NCBI GenBank assembly: GCA_943736015.1
Contig: OX031064.1
Coordinates: 29,635,361 to 29,699,360, forward strand
Reading direction: 5' to 3'
Source: Tridacna crocea
Taxonomy: Eukaryota > Mollusca > Bivalvia > Cardiida > Cardiidae
Length of the DNA: 64,000 nucleotides
Shown in pieces: positions 21,403 to 33,025 of this stretch. Below the pieces are notes generated by a model. It saw nothing but the letters and a program-made list of their open reading frames with translations, had not been told where the DNA came from and made no database searches. Position numbers and translations under genes: made by a program. Within the stretch, counting starts at the first letter, position 1, and each line of letters begins with the position of its first letter.

Positions 21403-21604
21403 CAGGGCCCGTATTCACCAACCATTGTTAAGAACGTTCTATGTCTTATTCTCCAGAATTGTCTACATTTGTAAGTAACACAAATTCTGATTGGCTAAAC
21501 CGAATGGTTTAGCCAATCAGAACTTGTGTTACTTACAAATTTCAAAAAAGCTTGGAGAATAAGACTAAGAATATTCTCAAGAATGGTTGGTGAATACGGG
21601 CCCA
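21403..21604. mobile_element. Family B palindromic MITE
   Basis: GGGCCCGTATTCACCAACC at the left and its exact complement GGTTGGTGAATACGGGCCC at the right. The centre is TGATTGGCTAAACCGAATGG, then TTTAGCCAATCAGAAC. One of the best-preserved copies. Confidence 0.93.
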
Positions 21605-21692
21605 GGAAATTTTATGACAGCGAAAAGTTTCGGTTCAGGTCAGCCTGCGCGGATTGCGCAGGCCTACCTGGTTTGACATTTTTTGCAGAAGC
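21605..21692. repeat. Family F palindrome
   Basis: GAAAAGTTTCGGTTCAGGTC and CCTGGTTTGACATTTTTTGC bracket AGCCTGCGCGGATTGCGCAG. It abuts the preceding family B element. Confidence 0.75.
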
Positions 21693-22372
21693 ATTTACAT
21701 AATACAGTATACATGTACATACAGATATCTTGTGACAAAAACACACGAAAACTGTTGTCTTTCATGGTATTTTATTCAATACAAGCACATAATGTTTCAA
21801 ACAAAATAAACAAACAAACAACAGAACAGCATACATGCTTTAAAATTATACATTTTGTTAAGTCGGTATATACAGTGTAATCAAATGGTTGTGTGTGGTA
21901 TTAAAAGTCTTTCATTCGAATTGGGTGTAATGCGGTTCTATAAAAAATGAGTCCGAGCCGCATCTTACTAGCTGATTCGAGTGACAGACTTTTAGTATCG
22001 CTCATAATCGGTTGGTTATCCTATTAATTATATTCCTAATTTACCTTTTTTTTCCTTCTAGTTGTCGAAAATGGTACATTATGATCAACATGGGGGACAA
22101 GTACTTCCGGCAAACGTTCTAAAACTCTAATGTTACCACTGATGATACCATATTACAAGTGGTGTCATTTACTGTGATATTCAAGAATTTCACTGTTAAG
22201 AATATAATAAACTACATGTATTATAATATCATTGTAATATACTTCACAAGAATGAGATTGGCTTAAACGAACCTGGAAATGATACGCACGACTACTATGA
22301 ACTCCAAAAATACATCAGAGCTCCAGATAGAGAGAGTGAGTTTGATTTTAAAATTGAAAATATTAATCATTC

Positions 22373-22460
22373 TCCATTAAACCCTATATTGTGGGTACTC
22401 ATTAGAATCGTCTCATAGAGACGATTCTAATGAGTACCCGCAACATAGGGTTTCAAAGAG
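22373..22460. repeat. Long near-perfect hairpin
   Basis: The left arm ends GTACTCATTAGAATCGTCTC and the right arm begins GAGACGATTCTAATGAGTAC, with a 3-base ATA loop at 22415-22417. Pairing continues outward through ACCCTATATTG against CAACATAGGGT. It matches none of families A-F. Confidence 0.88.
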
Positions 22461-22739
22461 AAATAATAATTAGAATACCATCACTCCTTCATATCTGGAG
22501 TTCTGATATACCGGTATATAAGATATGTAAGATGCACTCCACAAAGATATGTGAGCGTTACACATCAGGATGAATGATTTGAATCCGTTAGGAAGTAAGA
22601 TTTTATGCGGAGGTGAGATCGGTTTGAAAGTCACAAGGGTGAGCGTGATGATTAATACCTTATCAATGACGAGCGTGACTGTATACAAAAAAGACAAAAA
22701 AGCAACATGGATGATCGTGAAGTTAAAGAACTTTTTTGA

Positions 22740-23175
22740 TAAAGAGAGTGAATGTTGTAAACGTCTTAATAAGGAACGTCAAAGTTTTCAATAGCGACCT
22801 TGACAGTGTGGTGTGTCTGATTAAGGAGTTGGACTGTTTAGAACGTCTCATTAACAATCCTGACTGTTAAATATGTTGGAATAAGAAGCTTTATTGTTTA
22901 AAGCGTCTGAATAACGAGCCTGACTTTTATAAACGCTAGAATAACTAGCTTTACTGTTCAGAACGTCTGAAAAACTAGTTTGTTTAGAATGTCTGAATGA
23001 AGAGCTTTAAATACTGTTAAAAATGCCCGAATAATAAGCTTGGCTTTTTACGACGTCTGAATAACGGTTCCACTATCTAAAATGTCTGAATAATGAACTT
23101 GAGATTTTGATTAACAATAGAAACAAAAGTCTAAAGAACATGGCTGACTGTTAAAAATACCTGAATAATGCTAGC
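22740..23175. repeat. Degenerate roughly 30 bp minisatellite
   Basis: The motif GACTGTTTAGAACGTCTGAA followed by TAACGAGC recurs about every 30 bp with many substitutions, for example near 22838, 22950 and 22985. Confidence 0.7.
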
Positions 23176-23234
23176 AACATGAACATGAAGGTTTGCTTTG
23201 GACAAGTATAGAACAATATCTTTTTATATGTTTG

Positions 23235-23310
23235 TTAACCACTTGGGGTTTGACCAATCAAAAGTTGCGTTACTTTTAACCTTTTGGCTGCTAACTGCGA
23301 CTCATCTACC
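23235..23310. repeat. Family B half fused to a family E end
   Basis: GGGGTTTGACCAATCAAAAG and TTGCGTTACTTTTAACC are family B core sequence. They are followed by CTTTTGGCTGCTAACTGCGA, resembling the end of family E. Confidence 0.4.
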
Positions 23311-23641
23311 TCTAATAAGATATTTTTTTCCTAAAAGAATACTTTGAAAGAGCCAAATTCATATTGTTTGTAAAGTTTCATTTCAGATATTTAGCAGGAT
23401 AAAGATTCAAGTTAGAAAATTTTCTGAGACTATCAAAGAATGTTAAACCTTGTATGTTGACCACTGAGAACATAGTAAGAATGCGAATGGCTGGTGTTTA
23501 CAATGTAGCATTAACTAATTGACCAATCACTTACTTTTATTGACGATTTCAGGACATTTCCTTCATTTCCGGTTCTCACCATCTCCCTGTCTTTTAATTA
23601 CTTTCACTGTTCTTCCTATCTTTCTTTTATCTTTGAGATCA

Positions 23642-23735
23642 GGGCCCATATTCGACTTCTGAAGCTCTTAATCTCAGTCTCGAGAAATTTCTGAATTTGA
23701 AAGTAACGCAACTTCTGATTGGCTAAACCAAACAC
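23642..23735. repeat. Family B left half
   Basis: AGGGCCCATATTCGACTTC through TGATTGGCTAAACCAAAC. The right arm is absent. Confidence 0.7.
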
Positions 23736-24427
23736 AGATAGAGAGTGGGACGTCAGCGAACGACAAATCTGTACGAATTACGTTGCAGAAGGAAAATTCC
23801 TTCCTTCTGAAGTGGCTTTCATTAGGCTTTCTAGACAATCAAGGTCGTTATTTAGACTTAAGAATAGTCGAGCTTTGCCTTTTGGAACAGTAATGTTAGT
23901 GGTCTGTTGATAAGCGAAAAAAAGCCTTCTCGTGCAAGTAATATGGAAAAGACAGACCGCTGCAAAAGCAGAAATCAACTCATCCTTTTTCTCAAACAAG
24001 CCTGGTGATGATTAAAGGCACACTTGCTTGCTGCCAAATGTGAACAATCCGTCTTTGTTTACATTTGAGAGCTAGTGTGTCCAATAAGTATACATGTATT
24101 ACTCTACAAATTATTAATTAGATAACAAACAGTAAATACTTTTAAAAATATTTTTAAATTCTTCATTAACTGTTCCCCTGGCATCACCCTCATCAGGTTG
24201 TTCAAGTCACACGTAAGACCAGATCGTTCTGGTAGCAGAGAAGATATAAAATGTATAGTGTATTCACATGATCCCATTCCTATAGAATATAGTCAGTATT
24301 AGTTACCCTTGTATTATTGCTCATCAATTTATATCTTGATATTCCTTGCACTACATGAAAGTATTTGAAATAATTCACAGAGCACTATACGAAGTGTATG
24401 AAATTGATTGTCATCCCTTTCCGTACT

Positions 24428-24433
24428 TTTAAT
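24428..24433 (-). terminator. Possible poly(A) signal for the Hmx gene
   Basis: ATTAAA on the minus strand, about 320 bp past the stop codon. No canonical AATAAA was noticed nearby. This is only a candidate. Confidence 0.2.
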
Positions 24434-24755
24434 CAGTTTGGGATTGAGAACAAAGTTGCTTTACAGATACTATATCCGTACTATGTTCTTATTACACATA
24501 TCTCATGAATAATGAAGTTGCGTGTATCGCAACAAATGAAACTGTAGCAAAGGCAAAAAAGAATGTGTATACACAAAAATATGTATCTGTTCCCATTGTT
24601 CCCTGTTTTGACGAGAGAGATGATATAAAGTAGGGAAAGTGCTTTGATTGTTCGATCGGTTGATTGATGTACGTATGATAACAACATAATATAGGAATGA
24701 TTGCCACAAATCCCGCAGTATATTTGATTTCACATGTCTGACTACGTCAAAATAT

Positions 24756-25373
<618 letters not shown>

Positions 25374-25464
25374 TTATATTAATACCCTGAAGTACAAATG
25401 TTTTTAATTTCAGTACAAGCGTTTTATCCTTTCTGTACAACGTTTTCAAAAGCTTTCTTTTTAA

Positions 25465-25693
25465 TTAAGTCCTTACCACACAATCCCGACCGTTAACGAC
25501 CCTGAGAAACAAATCCTTTGAAAACATTGTGGGAAAAGGAGAAAATGCTGGTAACCAGCATTTTCTCCTTTCCCCACAATGTTTTCTTCTCTTCTCAAAA
25601 CAAATTTCAAATTTACATTAACTTCTTTTTCGTCGTCTGCAAATGCTTTTAATTTGGACCAGTCTAAAATTTTGTCGTTTGGTAATGAGTTAA
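25465..25693 (+). mobile_element. Family A palindromic MITE next to the Hmx acceptor
   Basis: TTAAGTCCTTACCACAC at the left and TTTGGTAATGAGTTAA at the right, with a perfect-looking hairpin at about 25519-25585. It lies about 110 bp upstream of the exon 2 acceptor and may overlap the branch-point neighbourhood. Confidence 0.9.
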
Positions 25694-26239
25694 GGGTTAC
25701 TAAACGCGGGACTGTTTGGCATAGATGAAAAGCAAATAAGATGAAATTTTAACAACACCAAACTAGCAAACAGAAAAATATCTATAGCACAGGAAGTATC
25801 GTTTATCTATTTCATGCTTTCCGGTAGGATATCGAGAAATAGCAATGAAAACATTGTTCGATCTTACACTGGTACCACCAGTGTAAATACCGATTTTCAT
25901 GTTCTTGTTGCCGAGGTTGATTGCGCGTGCTTCACAACCAAATGGAAATATGACGTCATTTACCTTATCTTCTCGCGCTTGACGTACTATTGTAATGCAT
26001 TGCTATGCGAGAGAGGTACGCCACGTTGAATCACGGAAAAGAAACTATTAGATTTTGATAAAGCCCCCCCCCCCCCTCAGAAAAGGTTAAAAGCACGAAA
26101 TAAATAGAATACTTGGGGTTTTTTTCGGTGAAAGATCAAAATTCTCGTGAACACCATCGGTAATATTTTCACTCGTGGCTGCGCCACTCATGACACCGAA
26201 AAAAAAAATATCCTCTGTCTATTATAGAGTAAAGAAAGC

Positions 26240-26460
26240 ATTAACTATTCACTGTTTATAAAACTACAAAATGTTAGACTTGTCTGCGTTTTCAGACTAC
26301 AAATTCCAATGTTTAGATTTGTCTTTGACAGAATAGTAAACAATCTATGTAACATTGCAACCGTCCGGAGCAACAACTATTGCTCTTGTCGGTTGCAATG
26401 TTACATAGATTGTTTACTATACAGAATACATTTCATTTCCTTCAGGCCATAAAAAAATCA
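26240..26460 (-). mobile_element. Family A left half joined to a different hairpin
   Basis: AAACTACAAAATGTTAGACT, TTTTCAGACTACAAATTCC and TGTCTTTGACAGAATAG are family A left-half sequence. The centre is a new hairpin: TAGTAAACAATCTATGTAAC at 26334 pairs with GTTACATAGATTGTTTACTA ending at 26419. The arms are 30 bp and perfect, with an inner stem GAGCAA/TTGCTC. The right end is unclear. Confidence 0.7.
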
Positions 26461-26544
26461 TTGTTGTGACCTGTCCGGTTTAAAATCGAAGATAACCTAT
26501 AAAATTAATATGAAAGTATTTGTCCCTTACACCATGGCAATCCC

Positions 26545-26850
26545 ACATAGCTCAATGGGTAGAGCGTAGGACTCCTGAACGTGATGGTTTCGAGTCATTT
26601 GGGGTCGATCCCTACGGCTGGCCTTCTAAAACTACTAACAGTCTTTTGAATTAGTTAAACCGATGTCCCGTGTGACGGTGCTATACACCGAGCACATAAA
26701 AGAACCAGGCGTAACATAAGATGGGTTTCATCCCGTATTTGCACTATCCCCCGTAGTAATGTAATACTAACAACCTTCGGGGGGCGTCGCCTATATGAGC
26801 AACCGGTGGCGACGAAAAATAAATGCAAATTCAACCTAACCTTACACCAT
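26545..26850 (+). mobile_element. tRNA-derived SINE
   Basis: A box TAGCTCAATGGGTAGAGC at about 26548, B box GGGTCGATCCC at about 26602. The body contains GTCCCGTGTGACGGTGCTA and the tail AATAAATGCAAATTCAACC. Body and tail recur at 57720-57830. It lacks a foldable full tRNA, so it is not a tRNA gene. Confidence 0.82.
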
Positions 26851-26965
26851 AATATATTAGTAACTCATCTACATTTACACAGCAGACTCGAATTTTTAAC
26901 AATTTAACAGTCTATCAAGTATTTATGTACAGTGTTATTTTCTGTCTTGCTGTGAGGATGTAGCT

Positions 26966-27194
26966 TTAAATCTTTACCACTCGACAACATTTTAGACTGG
27001 TTCAAATTGGAAGCATTTGCAGACGACAAAATAAAGGTGACTGAAAAAGTGAAATTTGTTCTGGGAAGGATGGAAAACACTGTGGGAAAAGGAGAAAATG
27101 CTGGTTACCAGCATTTTCTCCTTTTCCTACAGTGTTTTCAAAAGGCTTCTTTCTCAGGGGCGTCAAAAGTAGGGATTGTGTGGTAATGGGTTAA
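26966..27194 (-). mobile_element. Family A palindromic MITE
   Basis: TTAAATCTTTACCACTCGAC at the left and GTGTGGTAATGGGTTAA at the right. The hairpin at about 27074-27140 has the ACACTG/CAGTGT outer pair in both arms in place of the usual ACATTG/CAATGT. Confidence 0.9.
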
Positions 27195-27679
27195 ATCTAA
27201 GGATTGGGTGATAAAGGCTTTAGGTAAATGCAGGAGTTGCTTGTTTCAAACAAGTGCTCCTTTCCCTACACATTTTTTAGGAGAATGTTTAAAGACAAAG
27301 TATTTATTGAATTTGTAGGGAAAAAAATAAGGTAAATGAAACAATTGCTTGATTCAAACAAGTTTGTACACTCATTGCCATAAAGTTTTCATGAATACGC
27401 CTCTTCATTGAGGGTTAAAGGTTATATTTGTTGAAAGTAGATAAATATTTTCATTGTAACAACGTAAATTAACGGAAAAAAATCATCCAATTACAAAAAT
27501 TTGGACAATTAGCTTTATTTGTCGACAGAGGTATTAAGCGAAACCCCCTAAATATGGCGAGAGCCTTTAAGCGCCCGAAACTCCCCCAAACAAAAGAGGA
27601 ACTGTTAATTTGTTCTTATTAAGAGACATTGGTCCCCATGAAGCCGTTTAAAGTCACTCGTCACTGGATTTTCTACCAT

Positions 27680-27915
27680 TTAAACCCTTTACAAAGTAAT
27701 CCCTGATATTGGAAGATCTTTGGGATAGAGACTATTGAAAACATTGCTGGAAAAAGGAGAAAATACTTGTAATCAGCATTTTCTCCTTTTTCACATCGAC
27801 GTTTTCTTGTCATATCAAAGATAAAATCCATTATTTTAACCACATGTAAACTGTCGTCTGTAAATATATTCAATTTGGAAGAGTTTAAAATTTTGTCCCT
27901 CTAGTAAAGAGTTAA
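27680..27915 (+). mobile_element. Family A MITE, diverged
   Basis: TTAAACCCTTTACAAAGTAA at the left and CTAGTAAAGAGTTAA at the right. The hairpin is interrupted by a short GACG insertion in the right arm (TTTTTCACATCGACGTTTTC). Confidence 0.8.
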
Positions 27916-28640
27916 TTTTGATCCCGGCGTGACGCTTCAGGAAGTACAGACTGGTTCCCTAGCTGGAGACTTTTGAACGTCTGAGGAGAAAGAACGGAAA
28001 CTGCAGTAAAGCCGTACCCATCAATTAAAGAGTCTTTATGATAAACAAGATAACCAGTCTCATTTTTCTCGCTTATCAAAAAAACCGTAAAATGAGCTGA
28101 TTTGCTCCGGCACGGAACGAACTTGTAATCAAGTACGCCACACGTGGTCCGCACGCGCTTTACCCATGCATGATGACCCGGTTTAATGTGTCACGTGATC
28201 ATAAGGGGATCCACTCGAAGGAAGTGACGCAGTTTTTTAACGCTCCAGGGTATTTTGACGATTTTTTGTCTTTCATAAAAATTCAAGCTATTCACAAGGG
28301 TTTGGGAGCGTTTCTGTGTAAAATCAAATTTGATAAACTAGCACTTGAAGCGATTAAGTACACAGAACAAATTAGTTGAAGAACTATTACGGTTAATTCT
28401 CGCTGCCGAAGTGCATTTTGACGGCTTCCCAAAAACATTTTGAATTCATTTTACGGTGAACGCTTCCTTAATTTATAACCGAGAAACACGCATCGACTTT
28501 AAGTGAGCGATTTCTTCAACTACTTAAATCTCCTCGACAAAATGATTTTCAAATCAGATTTGTGTGATTTATTTGGCTGCATTAATCTAGCTGATAAAAT
28601 GGTTGTCGTGAATTGTCAGGGATCCCGAAGTGCCGACACA
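27916..28640. promoter_or_regulatory. Single-copy block in the Hmx intron, possible enhancer
   Basis: It is less AT-rich than its neighbours and free of the repeat families. It holds CACACGTGG and GTCACGTGATCA (E-box-like), CATCAATTAAAG and CATTAATCTAGC (homeodomain-like). Two opposing short open frames occur, at 27912-28154 minus and 28170-28379 plus, without recognisable domains. Position inside a developmental gene's intron makes an enhancer plausible. Confidence 0.35.
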
Positions 28641-28711
28641 GAACAGAATAGAACAAAATTGTAGTCGTATTCACCAATAACCGAAATTCAATTTTAAGTG
28701 TTTATTCTCAG

Positions 28712-28892
28712 TTCCGTAATCACTAACTGTTCTTAAGAACATTCTTTATCTAATTATAGATTTAGAAGTAACACAATTTCTGATTGGCTAAACCATTTGG
28801 TTTAGCCAATCAGAAATTGTGTTACTTCAAATTTAGAATATTCTTGAGATTAAGACTTAGAAAGTTCTTTAGATTTGTCGGCAAATACAGAT
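28712..28892. mobile_element. Family B palindromic MITE
   Basis: The core TTCTGATTGGCTAAACCATT, then TGGTTTAGCCAATCAGAA, is perfect. The outer arms are present but altered (CCGTAATCACTAACTGTTC, GGCAAATACAG). Confidence 0.82.
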
Positions 28893-28964
28893 ACAGTGCT
28901 TGCAATGTGACAAGCAGAGACAGAATGCCTCGGGTTATAAAATGGCTGACCTTAGAACTTTCAC

Positions 28965-29187
28965 CCTTGACCACAGAATTCCAAGTTTTAACGGCCCTGA
29001 GGAATAAGCCTTTGTAAATACTTCAGGAAAAGGAGAAAATGCTTTTAATCAGTCCTTTCTCCTTTTTAAACAATGCTTTTTACTCTTTCAGGGACAAATT
29101 CCATCACTTGAGCTTTATTTCAATATCGTCTACAAAATGTTTTCAGTTACTGTATGTCTAAAATTTTGCCAACTGGTTAAGATTTAA
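28965..29187 (+). mobile_element. Family A relic
   Basis: CACCCTTGACCACAGAATTCC, GGAAAAGGAGAAAATGC and CTTTCTCCTTTTTAAACAATG, then AAAATTTTGCCAACTGG. All parts are present in order but mutated. Confidence 0.65.
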
Positions 29188-29189
29188 AT

Positions 29190-29720
29190 TTACAACATTA
29201 AATAAAATGTTTATAAATACGAATTCTATACAGAAATTTCTGAAGCAGAATCTCTGCAGTAAACGTTGCATATATCATTTTTCATGAAACCGTCGTCATG
29301 TCAGAATACCATTTTAAAAAATGATGGTGTGCATGAGTATCCGAACTTAATAACATCCAAATTTATATTTACTTAAAGTTACGTGCATGGAATAAAGTCA
29401 TAAGTCTTGAATAAAGCAAGGGACATTGACTCAATCAGTCTCTCTTTTATATATCATCCTATGGAAACATTAAATATTAACTTTGATAACAGTTTTTTTG
29501 TCCATATTGATTACATTGTCATTAAAAAACAGCGGAAGTCAAATTGAAACCGGAAGTAAACCTCTTTTTAAATCAGTTGATGTTTTGAGGACATTGATAG
29601 ATTTTCATAGGTCCACAATTATATTATAAAGGAAAGGGATATACGAAATTTGTCCATTTACCGCACTTTTTCCTATTGGTATGGTGCTTTTTATTACACA
29701 TACAGTACTGGCTTTCTTAA
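29190..29720. other. No gene seen
   Basis: AT-rich intronic sequence with no repeat of the named families and no exon signal. Confidence 0.45.
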
Positions 29721-29722
29721 TA

Positions 29723-29947
29723 TTAACTCTTAACCAAAGTACAAAAAATTTTAGACTTGTCCAAATTGAAAGCATTTGCAGACTACAAAGTAAATGTGAT
29801 TAAAGAATTGAAATTTGTTTTCGGAAAGGAAGAAAAGATTGTGGGAAAAAGAGAAAATACTGGTTACCAACATTTTCTCCTTTTCCCTCAATATTTTCAA
29901 AGGGTTTCTTTCACAGCGGTGTTAAAAGTTGTGTGGTAAAGAGTTAA
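29723..29947 (-). mobile_element. Family A palindromic MITE
   Basis: TTAACTCTTAACCAAAGTAC at the left and GTGTGGTAAAGAGTTAA at the right. The hairpin has scattered mismatches. It lies about 30 bp from a family D copy. Confidence 0.85.
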
Positions 29948-29974
29948 ACCTGCTTTTGCCAGAGGGCCAGTCTC

Positions 29975-30237
29975 ATATGGCCGCACCCGAAAAGGGGCAT
30001 TCGGACATTTGCGAACAGTGTCGTCTTGGATCAGCCTGTGCAGTTCACACAGGCTGATCCGAAACGACACTTTCCGTTTTACGTAATTTTCTCTTTCGCG
30101 CAAGTCTACAGTAGCACAAAATCCAAAGTAGTCGTAAAGTGCCGTCTTGGATAAGCCTTCGCGGACTGCACAAGCTGATCCGAGACGACCTTTACGCAAA
30201 TTTCCGAATGCTTCTTTTAGCGTGTTACAAGCCATAT
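29975..30237. mobile_element. Family D double-hairpin MITE
   Basis: CATATGGCCGCACCCGAAAA at the left, TAGCGTGTTACAAGCCATAT at the right. Two hairpins: CGTCTTGGATCAGCCTGTGC and CAAGCTGATCCGAGACGACC are among their arms. The middle spacer contains TCTACAGTAGCACAAAATCC. Confidence 0.85.
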
Positions 30238-30419
30238 TTAAACGTGTTTTTATTAATATAAAGAATTGATTTCAAAGTTCCTTACTACTGGAAGGTTGAA
30301 TGAATATTTGAATTTCAGCTTGAGCCTTTCATAAAGAACCGCAGAGCAAGGATTCGAACTCGTGAAAGAGACACATTTATGTACACACGTGACTGAGCTT
30401 GCAAAATTAGAGCTGCTCT

Positions 30420-31053
30420 TTAAGGTCGTGGACCCGTAGTAGAAAACAGCTATTTCCACTATAATATTATCCTACAAAATTTGCTATTATTGAAAATGAG
30501 TATTATTGCACTACTGTAACCGAGCCACTTTTCCTTTTTTTTCTACTTGAAATTATCATTTATTAATCTAAAACCACCATATTCTTATTACAAGGGGAGA
30601 TAATGATTACCTCCCTTTTATGGGAACTAACAAAAGTATCAACAAATATTTTCAAGACAGACATCAAAGGACTACCTGGTTGGTTAAAAATGTGCAAAAG
30701 TATGATATCTGTTCAAACCCGTATTTGGAGTGCAACACACGAAAAGGGTCATTCGGACATTTGCGTAAAATGTCGTCTCTGATCAGCGTGTTTAGTCCGC
30801 ACAGGCTAATCCGAAACGACACTTTCCGATTTTATGTGATTTTCTGTTTTACGCAAGTCTACTGTAGCACAAAATCTAATGTAGTCGTAAAGTGCCGTCT
30901 CGGATTAGCCTGCGCGGACTGCGCAGGCTAATCCGGGACGACACTTTACGCAAATGTCCGAATGCACCTTTTCGTGTGTTGCACTCCATTTATCAACTAT
31001 AATAAAATTTCATTCAATGCTGTACTAGAAGTGTTGAGGGTCTAGCACCTTAA
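30420..31053 (+). mobile_element. Family C element carrying a family D insertion
   Basis: From TTAAGGTCGTGGACCCG to GGGTCTAGCACCTTAA. It shares GAAAACAGCTATTTCCACT and GTACTAGAAGTGTTGAGGG with other copies. A family D element occupies 30727-30987; without it the copy is about 370 bp. Confidence 0.8.
30727..30987. mobile_element. Family D MITE inside family C, with ATTT duplication
   Basis: The ends GGAGTGCAACACACGAAAAG and TTTTCGTGTGTTGCACTCC are perfect complements. ATTT occurs directly before (30723-30726) and after (30988-30991). Removing the element plus one ATTT restores the CCGTATTTATCAAC-type sequence of the other family C copies. Both internal hairpins are well preserved. Confidence 0.88.
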
Positions 31054-31386
31054 ACCAAGTTCGAATTCATCAGTGGCTCCCTGTACGTATTTGCTTTTAC
31101 TCAGCATTATCTAACCAAATGGCAAAGAAATTCCCGTTTACGGAATTTCAACACTTTGATCTTGTGAAATTTATTTGATACGAGTGATCTATACTAACAT
31201 TAGACTATGACTGAAGTTTTGAAAGACACCTTATGGTTTTATAGGATCAAAGCACTGAGAGTTAAGACAGAGAAACAAGTTATTTTTACATGTAACAATA
31301 ATCGATTATATAAGTTGTGAGATCTGCATTTAAATCACCTTATTCTCTTCTTAAAAAGTAATGCTTCTAGTGCAGTTATGCACCAA

Positions 31387-31428
<42 letters not shown>
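31387..31428. repeat. AAT trinucleotide microsatellite
   Basis: About 14 uninterrupted ATA/AAT triplets, followed by an imperfect continuation to about 31450. Confidence 0.95.
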
Positions 31429-31449
31429 TGTAATAGTAATAATAATGAA

Positions 31450-32700
31450 TTAATAGAACAATGTATGATTTTTGTTTTTACTTGGTTTTAACTAATCACT
31501 ATATACATAGATATTTATATCGTAAATTTCCGCCAAAGGGAGGCAATGCTCTTCTGCTTTTGCAAACAGTGATCATATAAATAAAAAATAACTGAAAGAG
31601 AGCCAAACTAAAAAATGTACGTCGCATAGTTTGCTTTCAATTTCAATGATTTTTTTTTTTTCTATATTTTAAACCGTCGTGATAACAGGTAATATTTTTG
31701 TAGAGGGTTTAACGCCGTTTCATGTCAAAGGTAAAGTATATGGACAACATTATTTACATGTATTCATAAATTTCAACTGGCATAGCAAGCTTTTAAATCC
31801 GTGATTTCTGATATGTAAATCGCAGACACCTAAACCTTGCTTAAGTAATGAAATAAATTGAACGTTTATTTTCCACCATAGCGAACATGAACAAAATACA
31901 TGTAAATATTAATCCCCATAAACTGTAGAATTTTTTTTTTTTGTCTCGTAAAAGTTGTAAGAAATACGCTAAACGTTTGTAAGCGGTTAGCTATCAATAC
32001 AATTAACGAAATGTATGTATGCATGAGCGGGGCAAGGAAATGAATAAATAAATAAATAAATAAATAAATGAAAACGAAAGATAGTGACAACAAAACCCGA
32101 AATAAATCCAGCAGCCACCTCTAAAGTATTGCAGAAAAAGGTGTTTTTTTGTAACGAATCATTTCTTTTTAACGCAAGTTGTTCACATAAATTTGGGTAG
32201 AAAACATATCAAATCATTTCAATTTTATGCCTGTCAAAAATCTATTTTTATTTTCAATGTCGACTGCGACAGTTGTGTTACAGAAGGTCATGGGTAAATC
32301 CTTTATCGAATAATTCCCCTCATATAGACGATATCGTTTGAAAATATTTTGTGGGAAAAGAAGTAAATGAGTTTATAATTTGCATGTTTTTTTTTTTTTT
32401 TTAATAAAAGAAAGAAAGAAAAAAAAAAGTTCCCAAGATAAGCAGATGACTGTTGTTCAGATGTATACTTGAAAAGATTAAAAAAAAAAAAGACTTTCTT
32501 GGAAAAGGAGAGAATCTTAGAAATTCGGAAACCGAGCAGTATAGACTAAGTATAGATCTAAGTCTACATCGTACAAAAATGAACCAAATAACTTGCAAAA
32601 CATTCGAACGATTCACCATTCACCAAACAACATTTCTTCCAGGTTGAAAACATTCTCAAAAACAAAAGACGAGAGATGCTCGTATTCGCGCATTTTTTCC
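31450..32700. other. No gene seen
   Basis: AT-rich intronic sequence with an (AAAT)n tract at 32041-32067. A stretch at 32440-32530 with ATACTTGAAAAGATTAAAAA resembles sequence at 34240-34270, a local duplication. Confidence 0.5.
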
Positions 32701-32708
32701 TGGATTGT

Positions 32709-33025
32709 TTAACCCTTTACCAAACAATCTCTGTTTTTCACGACTCTGACGAAGACGCATTCAGAAAACATTGTGGGAAAAGGAGAAAATGCTGGTAACC
32801 ATGCTTTCTACCTTTCTAAAGTCCAAGTTTTTAACTTTTGAGTCTGGATTATTTTGTTGCCTGAAGAAAACATTTTAAGAAAAAGGAGAAAATGCTGGGA
32901 ACCACCATGTTTTCTACCCTTCTAAAGTCAAGTTATTTTAACATGCTGAGTCACTATTATTTTGTTGCCTGCAAAAGCTTTCAAATTGGACGAGTCTAAA
33001 ACTTTGTCGTTTGGTAAAGGGTTAG
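32709..33025 (+). mobile_element. Family A MITE with internal duplication
   Basis: The outer ends TTAACCCTTTACCAAACAA and GTTTGGTAAAGGGTTAG are normal. Between them the block from GAAAACATTGTGGGAAAAGG through CTTTCTAAAG to TTTTGTTGCCTG occurs twice, at about 32763-32870 and 32870-32970. Each repeat has only the left arm of the hairpin and lacks the CCAGCATTTTCTCC partner. Confidence 0.8.

Noticed and set aside
26545..26640. Possible tRNA gene
   Set aside because: A and B boxes are present but the arms do not form a full cloverleaf and a SINE body follows. The same applies at 57580.
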